NCBI GenBank assembly: GCA_036743375.1
Contig: DAINPP010000017.1
Location: forward strand, 1 to 50,131
Reading direction: 5' to 3'
Length of the DNA stretch: 50,131 bases
Source of the DNA: DAINPP01 sp036743375
GTDB taxonomy: Bacteria > Thermotogota > Thermotogae > MWEM01
In this document: positions 8,345 through 17,097 of the stretch, in pieces
Layout: every line of letters begins with the position of its first letter
Position numbering within the stretch: position 1 is the first letter of the stretch
The notes under the pieces: model-generated
What the model saw: only the letters and a program-made list of their open reading frames with translations
What the model was told of the DNA's origin: nothing
Databases searched by the model: none
Made by a program: the position numbers and the translations under genes

Positions 8345-10528
8345 TCAGTAAACGGTAATCGAATCTACCGCGAGATGTCCCGGGAGCTGGTAGTCGTAGG
8401 CATAGGCCATCAGGTACAGATAGATGGGGATTCCTTCCTTCATCCAGGCGTAGTCGTATTCAAAAACATCTCCCCAGGCGGTGTAGACTTTGGCCTTCCC
8501 GGAAGAGATTTCGATTATGACCCGATTATCCGCGACGGAATAATTCTGATTCAGGAATTTTTCACGGGCCTTACCGTAGTCAATGGAATCTGCGAGGGAG
8601 ACATAACTGGACTGCAGAAGCTGATGGGTCACAAAGGTGTATCTCATATTTTCCCGGCTCCAGAGACCGGAATCGTATCCAAGCTGATCGAGGACCAGCC
8701 CATAGCTGTGAAAATTATCCGATTTTAATTGAATAGTAATGAGTCTTGTTTCACCGGGTGGCGGGACTTTAAAGAGGGCTTCCCGGCTTTTGATACCCAC
8801 ACTTGCCCATTCGTGCCATTTTGGAATACTGACATCAAAGACCCCATCGATGAGTTGATAGCAGTCGGTATAATTTCCACCGGTATCCTGAAATCTCACC
8901 CACTTCGTTTCATCGAGACCGTTGAAATCATCTGAAAAGATGGGGGTTCCTGAAACTGCCGGGTATGCGGCCTGCTTGACGGGCAGTTTGTTGGATCCCC
9001 GTTCGATGGTGATAGTCTTTAGGGCAAGACTGCAGTCGCTGTTTTCTTCATCCGGAACCGTGAAGAGATAGAGAAACAGGGTGTCATCGAGTTGTGCGAA
9101 TTCTATGGGCCTTTCCAGTCGATTGTTCAGGGAATCTTCCAGGATGATCCGGTTGCTGTAAATCCTGACGGTGATCCTTTCCGGCATCTTAAATCCGGCC
9201 CAGCTTGTGTAGGAGTTATTTGTTACGGATAGCGGATTATAGAGGCTTAATCCGGTCTTTGCCCCATTCTGCTGTGTTCTGTAGAAGATGTTGGCATTTT
9301 CATTCTGATGCAGGTAGAAATCGTTACATTCTTCGGTAAAACAGATCTGAAATCCCCTGCTGAGTTCGGGGATGATATCGAAATGAAAGACGACGGGATT
9401 ATCCGCCAGGTCCTCTGTGATTTTCACCACCGGCTGATAGCTGTAGATGCCGTTTTTAGACCAGGCCGGACCCCTTTCTATCTTCAGCACACCGTTTTCA
9501 TAATGAATACAAGATCGGCAGGCATCGAAACCCGGCAGATAATAACCAAATTCCCCTTCGATCCTTTCCTGATCCATTGTCAGTACATACGGTTCCGCTT
9601 CATCCCTGAGGGCTGTGTTATTACTCAGACGGTCACCGTTTGAAGATGGTTTTCCTGTTGTCTGTGTCCCGGTGTAATTCGTCGGCGTACCAACATGGTG
9701 CTCGCCTTCCGCCGAGAGATGAACCGTGTTGAAAATGGAAAGAACTTCCATCATGACCGCCTGTCCCTTGTTGATCAGCCAGACTTTATCCGTGTTTGTA
9801 TAATCACTGTAACCGTAGGTATGGAGATAAATATAAATGACCTGATGGCCCTTGATGACATACCCCTCCATATAATCTGAATATTGCGCATCGTAAAGCC
9901 CGGATCCGCCGGCATATCCTTCTGTGAATTGTGTTTCCGGGGTGTAGACATAGCCGATGAAATCGTCGAGGGTGATCTCGCTGACCTTCTGTCCCTCTTT
10001 TTTACAGGCCTGCAGATCGTGATAAATGTCATCCGAACTCTTATAGCCTGAATCTTCCATGAACCGTATCGTTAGTTCACCGCCGACTACAGAACGCCCC
10101 GTTCGAGAGCCAAGATTGAATGTGTTTTCACTCTCCACCCGGTTGAGCTGGACACCCCCATCGTAAGACTCCCCCTTCCAGAGATCAGGTGCCGTTACAT
10201 TAAACCTGGCCGGAACAACATTCAGTACCACCTTTTCTATCAACGAATCAGAGCTTGAGACGATCAGTTCCCGTGTGAAGGGTTCCGCGTACCTGTAATA
10301 AAGATATTGTCCCGTGACGGAATCCGGCAGCTTCTGCAGGACCTCGAACGGAAACTTCAAGGTATTCCCCCGAACATACTCAGAGTGGTTAAACCCATCA
10401 TTCAGCTTGAAAACATCGGAGATCATCAGCTGCCTTTCCTCGAGAATTCGTATGGTTTGAGCCCCGGTAGACACCGTTGAGCCGAGAAGCAGACTGATAA
10501 TCATGACAAACATGGCTTTCATTTTCAT
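8345..10528 (-). CDS. Large exported protein of unknown function with beta-sandwich-like regions
   Basis: A 727-residue protein from the ATG at 10528, chosen because AAGGAGG lies eight bases before it. The first about 25 residues are a Sec signal peptide (MKMKAMFVMIISLLLGSTVS). The rest is rich in Tyr, Asp, Asn and short beta-strand-like stretches. Two stretches resemble concanavalin/LamG-like sandwich domains: one from about residue 320 (YVLTMDQERIEGEFGYYLPG, with a CRSC pair) and one from about residue 530 (IFSDDFNGLDETKWVRFQDT, typical of domains that open with F-x-D-D-F). No catalytic motif was recognised. It may bind or process extracellular carbohydrate, but that is inference from fold impression only. 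It is monocistronic and diverges from the rpiR/opp operon. Confidence 0.6.
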   Translation of the reverse strand: MKMKAMFVMIISLLLGSTVSTGAQTIRILEERQLMISDVFKLNDGFNHSEYVRGNTLKFPFEVLQKLPDSVTGQYLYYRYAEPFTRELIVSSSDSLIEKVVLNVVPARFNVTAPDLWKGESYDGGVQLNRVESENTFNLGSRTGRSVVGGELTIRFMEDSGYKSSDDIYHDLQACKKEGQKVSEITLDDFIGYVYTPETQFTEGYAGGSGLYDAQYSDYMEGYVIKGHQVIYIYLHTYGYSDYTNTDKVWLINKGQAVMMEVLSIFNTVHLSAEGEHHVGTPTNYTGTQTTGKPSSNGDRLSNNTALRDEAEPYVLTMDQERIEGEFGYYLPGFDACRSCIHYENGVLKIERGPAWSKNGIYSYQPVVKITEDLADNPVVFHFDIIPELSRGFQICFTEECNDFYLHQNENANIFYRTQQNGAKTGLSLYNPLSVTNNSYTSWAGFKMPERITVRIYSNRIILEDSLNNRLERPIEFAQLDDTLFLYLFTVPDEENSDCSLALKTITIERGSNKLPVKQAAYPAVSGTPIFSDDFNGLDETKWVRFQDTGGNYTDCYQLIDGVFDVSIPKWHEWASVGIKSREALFKVPPPGETRLITIQLKSDNFHSYGLVLDQLGYDSGLWSRENMRYTFVTHQLLQSSYVSLADSIDYGKAREKFLNQNYSVADNRVIIEISSGKAKVYTAWGDVFEYDYAWMKEGIPIYLYLMAYAYDYQLPGHLAVDSITVY

Positions 10529-10719
10529 CTGTTTTTCCTCCTTCATGAATTTCTGTTAACGGTTGAGAAATCCGAGAAAATCGAGTGTTTAGTATTCAAA
10601 TTATATTTAATCACATCAATGATATAGTATACCACTATTAACAATTTTCCTGACATTCGCCGTCTGTTTTTAGGCCCGTTGGCCTTCAGAGGTGTGGAAT
10701 CTCTTCGGGCCGCCTTGAA

Positions 10720-10748
10720 TTGTTTTGTTTCATATGATATATTATAGT
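10720..10748 (+). promoter_or_regulatory. Predicted promoter of rpiR copy 1 with operator-like spacer
   Basis: TTGTTT (10720-10725), a 17-base spacer and TATAGT (10743-10748), 36 bases before the ATG at 10785. The spacer holds TGTTTCATATGATAT (10726-10740), which recurs with one change in the promoter of the oppD operon (11801-11815). Both are likely targets of the RpiR regulators (inference). Confidence 0.6.
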
Positions 10749-10784
10749 AAGAAAATTTTCATGATTCTGTACGGGGGTTTATTG

Positions 10785-11642
10785 ATGTTGATTGACAACG
10801 TAGTGAAGATGATGCCGGAGATGACGCCGGTGAACAGGAAGATAGCCAAATACCTGATAGATAATCCGCAGGAATTCGGTTTATCGACGGTAGAGGAAAT
10901 TGCCGAAAGGCTTGAGATCAGCCGGGCATCGCTGGTCAGATTTGCAAGGTTGCTTGCGTTTAAGGGATTTTATGACCTGAAGAAGGCGATTCAGGAAGAC
11001 ATTCGTGAACGGTTGAATCCCTATGAAAAGATAAAGAACACGAAGCTCGACGCGATGACGCAGGAGAATCAGTTCGATTTTTTCACTTCCATCGAACTGA
11101 AAAATATCAAGTCGACTTTGAGTACCATACAAACTGAGGATATCCTCAATTTTCTCGCCGCGGTGAAAGAATCTGAGAATATCTTTGTTTCGGGATTCGG
11201 GCTGAGTAAGCATCTCGCCATGGCACTGGTGTTCAGCCTGAACAACCTGCTGACAAAGCCGGTAACGCTTCTGAACGGTTCGCTGGATGATTTCGTTTAT
11301 CTGATGACCCATATCTCGGACAAGAGCTGCATCATTCATTACTCTTTTCCGGCCTATTCGAGTGAATCGAACTTTGTCTACGAGGAGGCAAAAAAGAGGA
11401 AGGCAAAACAAATTCTGTTTACGGATTCGAAATCCTGTCCGCTTTACGCCGGCTGCGTGGCCTCCTTCATCTGCAAGAATGATTCCGTGCTGCTTACCAA
11501 TTCGCTTGTACAACCGACACTCATCACTCAGACACTGATGCATATGTTGATCCTGACGGATAAGGAAAAAATGGAAAATCATCTGACGGCGATATACAAC
11601 AGTGAAATCGAGGCGAGAAAGAACATCAAGGAAAGTGATTAA
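10785..11642 (+). CDS. RpiR/MurR family transcriptional regulator, copy 1
   Basis: A 285-residue protein with an N-terminal helix-turn-helix (STVEEIAERLEISRASLVRF, about residues 37-56) and a C-terminal SIS sugar-phosphate-binding domain (NIFVSGFGLSKHLAM, then GSLDDFVYLM). RpiR proteins are usually repressors released by a phosphosugar, for example MurR with N-acetylmuramate 6-phosphate. The start MLIDNVV matches that of the paralogue at 13813, and GGGGG lies seven bases upstream. It is followed by its own terminator and then the opp operon. It is colinear with copy 2 without gaps; by eye two-thirds or more of residues are identical. Ligand unknown; a wall-derived compound fits the dppA context. 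Confidence 0.9.
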   Translation: MLIDNVVKMMPEMTPVNRKIAKYLIDNPQEFGLSTVEEIAERLEISRASLVRFARLLAFKGFYDLKKAIQEDIRERLNPYEKIKNTKLDAMTQENQFDFFTSIELKNIKSTLSTIQTEDILNFLAAVKESENIFVSGFGLSKHLAMALVFSLNNLLTKPVTLLNGSLDDFVYLMTHISDKSCIIHYSFPAYSSESNFVYEEAKKRKAKQILFTDSKSCPLYAGCVASFICKNDSVLLTNSLVQPTLITQTLMHMLILTDKEKMENHLTAIYNSEIEARKNIKESD

Positions 11643-11682
11643 GGGATCTAACTTAGCGATGTATAAAAGATGAACCGACGAA

Positions 11683-11716
11683 AATCCTGAGAGTGAACGG
11701 CTCTCGGGATTTTTTT
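11683..11716 (+). terminator. Rho-independent terminator after rpiR copy 1
   Basis: An 11-bp stem with one T-G pair (AATCCTGAGAG / CTCTCGGGATT), 7-base loop, followed by a run of T. It separates rpiR copy 1 from the opp operon, whose own promoter lies 74 bases further on. Confidence 0.9.
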
Positions 11717-11789
11717 ATGTTCGGTTAAAAAGATAACATAAAAAAAACCAAAATGACTTCGGATATTATTGTTCTGAGTGAAGAAAAAC

Positions 11790-11818
11790 TTGAAATAATA
11801 TGTTTCATATGGTATAGT
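11790..11818 (+). promoter_or_regulatory. Predicted promoter of the opp/dppA operon with shared operator
   Basis: TTGAAA (11790-11795), 17-base spacer, TATAGT (11813-11818), 30 bases before the ATG of oppD. It contains TGTTTCATATGGTAT (11801-11815), the same element as in the rpiR copy 1 promoter. GTTTC and GAAAC also flank the -10 as an inverted repeat (11802-11806, 11822-11826). Confidence 0.7.
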
Positions 11819-11848
11819 TAAGAAACAAATATTTCAAAGGAGTCGTAT

Positions 11849-12826
11849 ATGTCCGAGAACTTACTGGAGATCAAAAATCTTTCGATTCATTTCAAAACAT
11901 TTTTCGGTTTGCTGAAAGCGGTCAGAAATATCGATCTTGAGATAAAACCGAAAGAGATCGTGGGCCTGGTCGGTGAATCCGGCTGCGGGAAAAGCATCAC
12001 GGCGAGATCCATTCTCAGGCTTCTGAAGACACCTCCGGCCATCATTCCAAATGGAGATTTTATATTTGAAGGAAAATATCTGAACAGGCTGTCGACGGAG
12101 GAGATGCGTGAGATAAGGGGAAAGGCGATATCCATGATCTTTCAGGAACCCATGACCTCTCTCAATCCCGTTTTCAAGGTGGGAGATCAGGTGGCCGAGG
12201 CGTTGCTGACGCACGGACGATTGTCTAAAGAAGAGGCGGCAAGGCAGGTAACAGCAGTTTTTAAATCGGTGGGAATTCCGGATGCCGAGAGACGTTACGA
12301 CGTCTATCCTCATCAGCTTTCAGGCGGGCTTCGTCAAAGGGTGATGATAGCCATGGCACTGATCTGTCATTCGAAGCTGCTGATTGCCGATGAACCGACG
12401 ACCGCCTTGGATGTCACGATACAATCTCAGATCCTCGATCTCATCGGTGAGTCCAAAGACAGGTATGACATGTCCGTCCTGCTTATCACGCATGATCTCG
12501 GGGTTATCTCGGAAGTTGCCGACAGGGTCTATGTGATGTATGCCGGCAAGGTCGTTGAAGAAAATACGGTAGAAAAATTACTGAATCGTCCCGGACATCC
12601 CTATACCGAAGGGCTGATCCAGTCGATTCCGAGACTCGATCTCCCCCACAGGAAGGGGATGCGTCTGAATACACTGTCGGGCAAGGTACCGGAGTTGTAT
12701 GAGATACCGAAGGGCTGCCCTTTTTCAGACCGCTGTCTGAAGGTCATGCCGATCTGTCATGAAGAGGATCCGGAATTGAAACGGATTGAGCCGGATACGC
12801 AGGTTGCCTGCTGGTTATATCGATGA
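11849..12826 (+). CDS. Oligo/dipeptide ABC transporter ATP-binding protein (OppD/DppD type)
   Basis: A 325-residue cytoplasmic ATPase that powers peptide import with its partner OppF-type ATPase. Walker A is GESGCGKS (about residue 44), the signature LSGGLRQRVMIAMAL, and Walker B LLIADEPTTALD. The C-terminal peptide-transporter extension carries four cysteines (CPFSDRC, PICHEE, VACWL), which in this family may bind an iron-sulfur cluster. It is first in the operon, with ribosome site AAAGGAG seven bases before the ATG. The oppF-type gene follows after 11 bases. Confidence 0.95.
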   Translation: MSENLLEIKNLSIHFKTFFGLLKAVRNIDLEIKPKEIVGLVGESGCGKSITARSILRLLKTPPAIIPNGDFIFEGKYLNRLSTEEMREIRGKAISMIFQEPMTSLNPVFKVGDQVAEALLTHGRLSKEEAARQVTAVFKSVGIPDAERRYDVYPHQLSGGLRQRVMIAMALICHSKLLIADEPTTALDVTIQSQILDLIGESKDRYDMSVLLITHDLGVISEVADRVYVMYAGKVVEENTVEKLLNRPGHPYTEGLIQSIPRLDLPHRKGMRLNTLSGKVPELYEIPKGCPFSDRCLKVMPICHEEDPELKRIEPDTQVACWLYR

Positions 12827-12837
12827 TGGTGATGTGA

Positions 12838-13797
12838 ATGAATATATTTCGTGTAGAAAATCTGGAAAAAAGGTTTCCGGCGGGGAAGAACGGCCTTTTC
12901 GGAAAGAATAAATGGATTCATGCGGTTGACGGGGTTTCGATCGCCGTCAGAAGCGGGGAGACACTCGGTCTGGTCGGTGAATCCGGCTGTGGGAAATCCA
13001 CTTTTGGCCGGACCATGCTGAAGCTGATAGAACCCACTGCCGGTCGGCTTTATTTTAAGGATGAAGAGATATCCCTGAAAAGGCCCGGTGAAATGAAACC
13101 GCTCAGAAAAAAGATGCAGATGATCTTCCAGGATCCCTATGCCTCCCTGAACCCGCGTATGACGGTGGGGGATATTGTGGGAGAACCCCTGACGGTCCAT
13201 CATATCTGCCGGACATCGGCCGAAAAGAGGGAACGGATAAGAAATCTTCTCGAAAAGGTGGGATTTCAACCGAATTATGCGGACCGGTATCCGGGTGAAT
13301 TTTCAGGCGGACAGCGGCAGCGTATCATGATAGCAAGGGTGCTGGCGACTCAGCCTGAACTCGTTGTGGCCGACGAGGCGGTATCTGCCCTGGATGTCTC
13401 GATTCAGTCGCAGATCCTGAATCTGCTGTGTGATCTGCAGGATGATTTTGGTTTATCCTACGTTTTTATCTCGCATGATCTCGGCGTGGTGAAGTTTATC
13501 AGCGACCGGATAGCGGTCATGTATATGGGGCGTATCGTTGAACTGGCTGATTCAAATGAATTGTATGAAAGGCCGCTGCATCCCTATACACAGATTCTGT
13601 TGCAGTCGATACCGACGATCAATGGGGATCGTTCTGAAAAGATCAGACTGACGGGAGAGATTCCCTCTGCGATGGATTATCCACAGGGGTGCGCTTTCGA
13701 ATCGAGATGTAAAAGGGCTTCAAGAGACTGTGCCGTTGGGAAACCGGAGTTGAAGGAGATTACCCCGGAACACTATGTTTCCTGTTTTCTTTACTGA
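12838..13797 (+). CDS. Oligo/dipeptide ABC transporter ATP-binding protein (OppF/DppF type)
   Basis: A 319-residue partner of the upstream ATPase. It has Walker A GESGCGKS, signature FSGGQRQRIMIARVL and Walker B LVVADEAVSALD, and ends with the same cysteine-rich tail (CAFESRC, RDCAVG, VSCFLY). The Ala-Val in place of the usual Pro-Thr after the Walker B glutamate is common in OppF-type subunits. It lies between oppD and the second rpiR gene, so ATPases and permeases of one transporter are split by a regulator and a peptidase gene. Confidence 0.95.
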   Translation: MNIFRVENLEKRFPAGKNGLFGKNKWIHAVDGVSIAVRSGETLGLVGESGCGKSTFGRTMLKLIEPTAGRLYFKDEEISLKRPGEMKPLRKKMQMIFQDPYASLNPRMTVGDIVGEPLTVHHICRTSAEKRERIRNLLEKVGFQPNYADRYPGEFSGGQRQRIMIARVLATQPELVVADEAVSALDVSIQSQILNLLCDLQDDFGLSYVFISHDLGVVKFISDRIAVMYMGRIVELADSNELYERPLHPYTQILLQSIPTINGDRSEKIRLTGEIPSAMDYPQGCAFESRCKRASRDCAVGKPELKEITPEHYVSCFLY

Positions 13798-13812
13798 GGG
13801 GAGTGGGAGAAT

Positions 13813-14670
13813 GTGCTGATCGATGACGTTGTGAGATTGATGCCGGAAATGACACCGGTTAACGGAAAGATCGCAAAATATCTGATAGATAATCCGCAGG
13901 AGTTCGGTCTGTCTACCGTAGAGGAGATTGCCGGTCGGCTTGAAATCAGTCGTGCTTCACTCGTCCGTTTTTCGAGACTGCTGGGTTATAAGGGCTTTTA
14001 TGATCTGAAAAAGGCAATCCAGGTGGATATCCGTGAAAGACTCAACCCGTATGAGAAGATCAGAAACGCGAAGTTTGATGAAATGTCAGAGGGGATGCAG
14101 TTTAATTTCTTTTCCACTGCCGATCTGAAGAATATAAAAACGACGTTGAAGACGGTGGACAATCACTCGGTGTCCAATTTTCTTGAAACGGTCATCGCGG
14201 CTAAGAATATCTTTGTTTCGGGCTTTGGCCTGAGCAAGCATCTTGCGATGTCGCTGGTGTTCAGTCTGACCAATGTTCTGACCAAACCGGTGACGTTGCT
14301 GAACGGTTCACTCGATGACTTTGTCTACCTGATGAACAAGGTTTCGGAGCATAGCTGTATAATCCATTATTCCTTTCCGGTTTATTCGGATGAATCCCTG
14401 TTTATTTACAGAGAGGCCCGAAAGAAGAAGGCGAAGCAGATTCTGTTCACCGATTCAAAGTCCTGCCCGCTGTATGAAGGCTGTGTCTCGACCTTTATCT
14501 GTAAGAATGATTCGATGCTGCTGAGCAATTCGTTTGTACAACCGACACTCATCACTCAGACGCTGATGCATATGCTGGTCCTGACGGATAAGAAAAATTT
14601 TGAAGATCATCTGAGTGAAATCTATAAAAAGGAACTTGAAGCCAGATTAATGTTGAAAGAGGGGGAATGA
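13813..14670 (+). CDS. RpiR/MurR family transcriptional regulator, copy 2
   Basis: A 285-residue paralogue of the regulator at 10785, with identical domain order: helix-turn-helix (EEIAGRLEISRASLVRFSRL) and SIS domain (NIFVSGFGLSKHLAMSLVF). Long blocks are unchanged, for example RERLNPYEKI and KQILFTDSKSCPLY, while the variable parts lie around residues 90-130 and the C-terminus. The GTG start at 13813 is used; a neighbouring ATG at 13811 would stop at once. It sits 15 bases after oppF and 1 base before dppA, so it is co-transcribed with the genes it probably controls. Two such close regulators may form heteromers or respond to different ligands (inference). Confidence 0.9.
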   Translation: MLIDDVVRLMPEMTPVNGKIAKYLIDNPQEFGLSTVEEIAGRLEISRASLVRFSRLLGYKGFYDLKKAIQVDIRERLNPYEKIRNAKFDEMSEGMQFNFFSTADLKNIKTTLKTVDNHSVSNFLETVIAAKNIFVSGFGLSKHLAMSLVFSLTNVLTKPVTLLNGSLDDFVYLMNKVSEHSCIIHYSFPVYSDESLFIYREARKKKAKQILFTDSKSCPLYEGCVSTFICKNDSMLLSNSFVQPTLITQTLMHMLVLTDKKNFEDHLSEIYKKELEARLMLKEGE

Positions 14671-14671
14671 T

Positions 14672-15520
14672 ATGAAATTATTTGTTTCTACAGACATGGA
14701 AGGGGTCAGCGGAGTTGCCTCATGGAGTGAGATGAACCGTGACAGCCGTTACGGCGACTGGTTAAACTCCGAACTCGGTTGGATTCTGGATGAGATGATG
14801 ACTCATCACGATTTTGATGAACAGCTGACTGAAATGACCATCTGTGATTCACATGCGAGGGGGGAGAATATCCCGTTTGGTAACCTTCCCGATCCGAGAA
14901 TCACGTATATCCGCGGATATCCAAGACCGTATTATATGATGCAGGGATTGGATGCGACCTACGATGCCGTTCTGCTCATCGGCTATCATGCGAGGATAGG
15001 GGCCTTCGGCGGTGGGATGGACCATTCCTACTCATCCTCCTGTATCTACAATATCCGTATCAACGACAGAACGGTGGGAGAGACAGAAATCAACGCCATG
15101 TATGCCGGTTTATTCGATGTTCCGGTTGTGATGATTTCGGGGGATGATGTTCTTGAGAAAGAGATGGTCGAATATTACGGCGAAGAGTTGCTATTTGTCA
15201 GGACAAAAGAGGGAATCGGCCGTTACGCGGCGAAGATGTATCATCCGGAAACGATAGAAAAGGCCTACCGCGAGCAAACGGCTGCCCTGATCAGGAGATT
15301 TGAGGAAAATAGAGGGTTCGAGATAAAGAAGCCGGATAAACAGACCGTTCTTGAAGTGGATCTTGTCAATACGGTCATTGCCGATGCGTTGAGTGTCGTT
15401 CCGGGGTTAGAAAGAATAGAGGGAAGAACCGTCAGATATTCCAGCGAAAATTACAGTGATGTGTTTCAAATGATACTCACTATAGCAATGCTTGGTGGTC
15501 GTTTTTCAGACTTTCACTAA
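14672..15520 (+). CDS. dppA: M55 family D-aminopeptidase
   Basis: A 282-residue protein matching Bacillus subtilis DppA, a zinc peptidase that releases N-terminal D-amino acids from D-Ala-D-Ala and related peptides. The ligand set is visible: D8 and E10 in STDMEGVSG, H61 in DSHARG, H106 in GYHA, E137 in VGETEIN, and the active-site histidine in MDHSY (H118). It forms a decameric tube in the family. The start is 1 base after the rpiR copy 2 stop. Together with the peptide importer it suggests scavenging of D-amino-acid dipeptides, most likely from peptidoglycan turnover. Confidence 0.93.
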   Translation: MKLFVSTDMEGVSGVASWSEMNRDSRYGDWLNSELGWILDEMMTHHDFDEQLTEMTICDSHARGENIPFGNLPDPRITYIRGYPRPYYMMQGLDATYDAVLLIGYHARIGAFGGGMDHSYSSSCIYNIRINDRTVGETEINAMYAGLFDVPVVMISGDDVLEKEMVEYYGEELLFVRTKEGIGRYAAKMYHPETIEKAYREQTAALIRRFEENRGFEIKKPDKQTVLEVDLVNTVIADALSVVPGLERIEGRTVRYSSENYSDVFQMILTIAMLGGRFSDFH

Positions 15521-15543
15521 ATCTTGTTTTGAGGAGGCAATGT

Positions 15544-17082
15544 ATGAAGAAAGTTGTGTTTGTTATGTTTGTTGTGTTAATGTTCGTTTCTATGGGTTTT
15601 TCGGAAGAAGTATTCAAAGATGGAGTCCTTACCATTGCCGTAGAGAAAGATGCCCGTTCTCTTGACCCTATTGTGGTTGCGGATAATGCATCTTTCCAGA
15701 TGTACACGCAGATTTTTGATTCCCTTGTATCCGTTACGAAGGATCTTGAAATCGTCCCGAGTCTCGCCGAATATCAGACGGAAGATTCCAAGGTCTGGTA
15801 TTTTACCATTCGGGATGATGTCAAATTCCACAACGGAGACCCGTTAACCATCGAAGATGTCGTTTATACCTTTGAAACCGTCATGGATCCCGAGACGAGT
15901 TCGCCGAATTACGAGAACCTCAAGGTCATCGAATCCATCGAAAAAGTAGACGACAAGACGGTGAAGTTTACCCTTCAGTATCCATTCTCCGCTTTCCTTG
16001 AGAGAGTATACACGCAGCCTATCGTCAATAAGGCACTCAGAGAAGCCGATCCCGTGGCCTATGGGCTCAATCCGGTCGGAACGGGACCCTTTGCAATCGA
16101 AAAATGGGAGAAGAACAATCAGCTCGTTCTGGTCAGAAATGAAGGATACTGGATGAAATATCCGAACCTTAAAAAGGTCATCATGAAGCCGATCCCGGAA
16201 CCCTCCGTTGCATTGGTCAACCTTGAAGCCGGTGATGTGGATCTGCTCATGAAGGTCCTTCCGGATGATTTTGACAGGATCAGCGGTAATTCAAATCTCA
16301 CTCTCGATGTCAAGCCGGCCCTCAATTATTATTATCTCGCCTTCAACGTGGAAAATAAACCGGTCAGCAACATAGACGTCAGAAAGGCCATCTACATGGG
16401 TGTTGACATGAATGCAATCATCGATACGGTTCTTGGACAGGCCGGCGTCCGGGCGATGAGCTCCCTCTCACCGTCTTCGTGGGCCTACAATCCGGATGTT
16501 GAAAAGTATGCGTTGGCCTACAACCCCGCAGAAGCGATGAAACTGCTCAGCGAGGCCGGACTCGCAGGTGGTTTTGACATCACCATCTACACACCGCAGG
16601 ATACCTACAGAAGAAAGATAGCCGAACTGATGCAGATACAGCTTCAGGCAATCGGTGTCCGGGCAAAGGTAGAATCACTGGAATGGGCCTCCTATCTCCC
16701 GCTTATCGATGCCGGTAAGACCAGCATGTACACGATGGGGTGGAACTGGCTGACGGATCCCGACGGTCTGATCTATGATATTCATCATTCACAGCTTGAG
16801 GCCTGGGAGACAAACGGAAGCAGCTATAACGGAACCAGATTCTACAGTCAGGAAGTGGACGAGGCACTCGAAGCCGCGAGAAAGAGTTCAAACATCGCGG
16901 AAAGAACGCAGCTTTATCAGAAGGTTCAGGAGATCTGGTTCAGCAATTACGTTCATATCCCACTCTTCCACAAGGTCGCCACGGCAGCCTTTAACAACAG
17001 GGTGCACGACTTTGAAGCCAACGCCATCGAATATACATTCCTTTGTACACCGGACACCAACGTCTACGTGGACGAAAAGTAA
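15544..17082 (+). CDS. Peptide ABC transporter substrate-binding protein (family 5)
   Basis: A 512-residue exported binding protein. The signal peptide covers about the first 21 residues (MKKVVFVMFVVLMFVSMGFS) and has no lipobox cysteine, so it is probably free in the periplasm-like space. The family 5 layout is clear: LTIAVEKDARSLDPI near the N-terminus, WYFTIRDDVKFHNGDPLT, and the lobe crossing at VGTGPFAIEKW. The ATG at 15544 has GAGGAGG six bases upstream. It delivers peptides to the permeases encoded downstream. An 89-base gap with a strong stem-loop separates it from the first permease gene. Confidence 0.95.
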   Translation: MKKVVFVMFVVLMFVSMGFSEEVFKDGVLTIAVEKDARSLDPIVVADNASFQMYTQIFDSLVSVTKDLEIVPSLAEYQTEDSKVWYFTIRDDVKFHNGDPLTIEDVVYTFETVMDPETSSPNYENLKVIESIEKVDDKTVKFTLQYPFSAFLERVYTQPIVNKALREADPVAYGLNPVGTGPFAIEKWEKNNQLVLVRNEGYWMKYPNLKKVIMKPIPEPSVALVNLEAGDVDLLMKVLPDDFDRISGNSNLTLDVKPALNYYYLAFNVENKPVSNIDVRKAIYMGVDMNAIIDTVLGQAGVRAMSSLSPSSWAYNPDVEKYALAYNPAEAMKLLSEAGLAGGFDITIYTPQDTYRRKIAELMQIQLQAIGVRAKVESLEWASYLPLIDAGKTSMYTMGWNWLTDPDGLIYDIHHSQLEAWETNGSSYNGTRFYSQEVDEALEAARKSSNIAERTQLYQKVQEIWFSNYVHIPLFHKVATAAFNNRVHDFEANAIEYTFLCTPDTNVYVDEK

Positions 17083-17097
17083 AAATAGGAAGTTGCA

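Noticed and set aside
10673..10711. GGCCCG / CGGGCC inverted repeat before rpiR copy 1
   Set aside because: Only six pairs with a 27-base loop and no T tract; it is not on the promoter.
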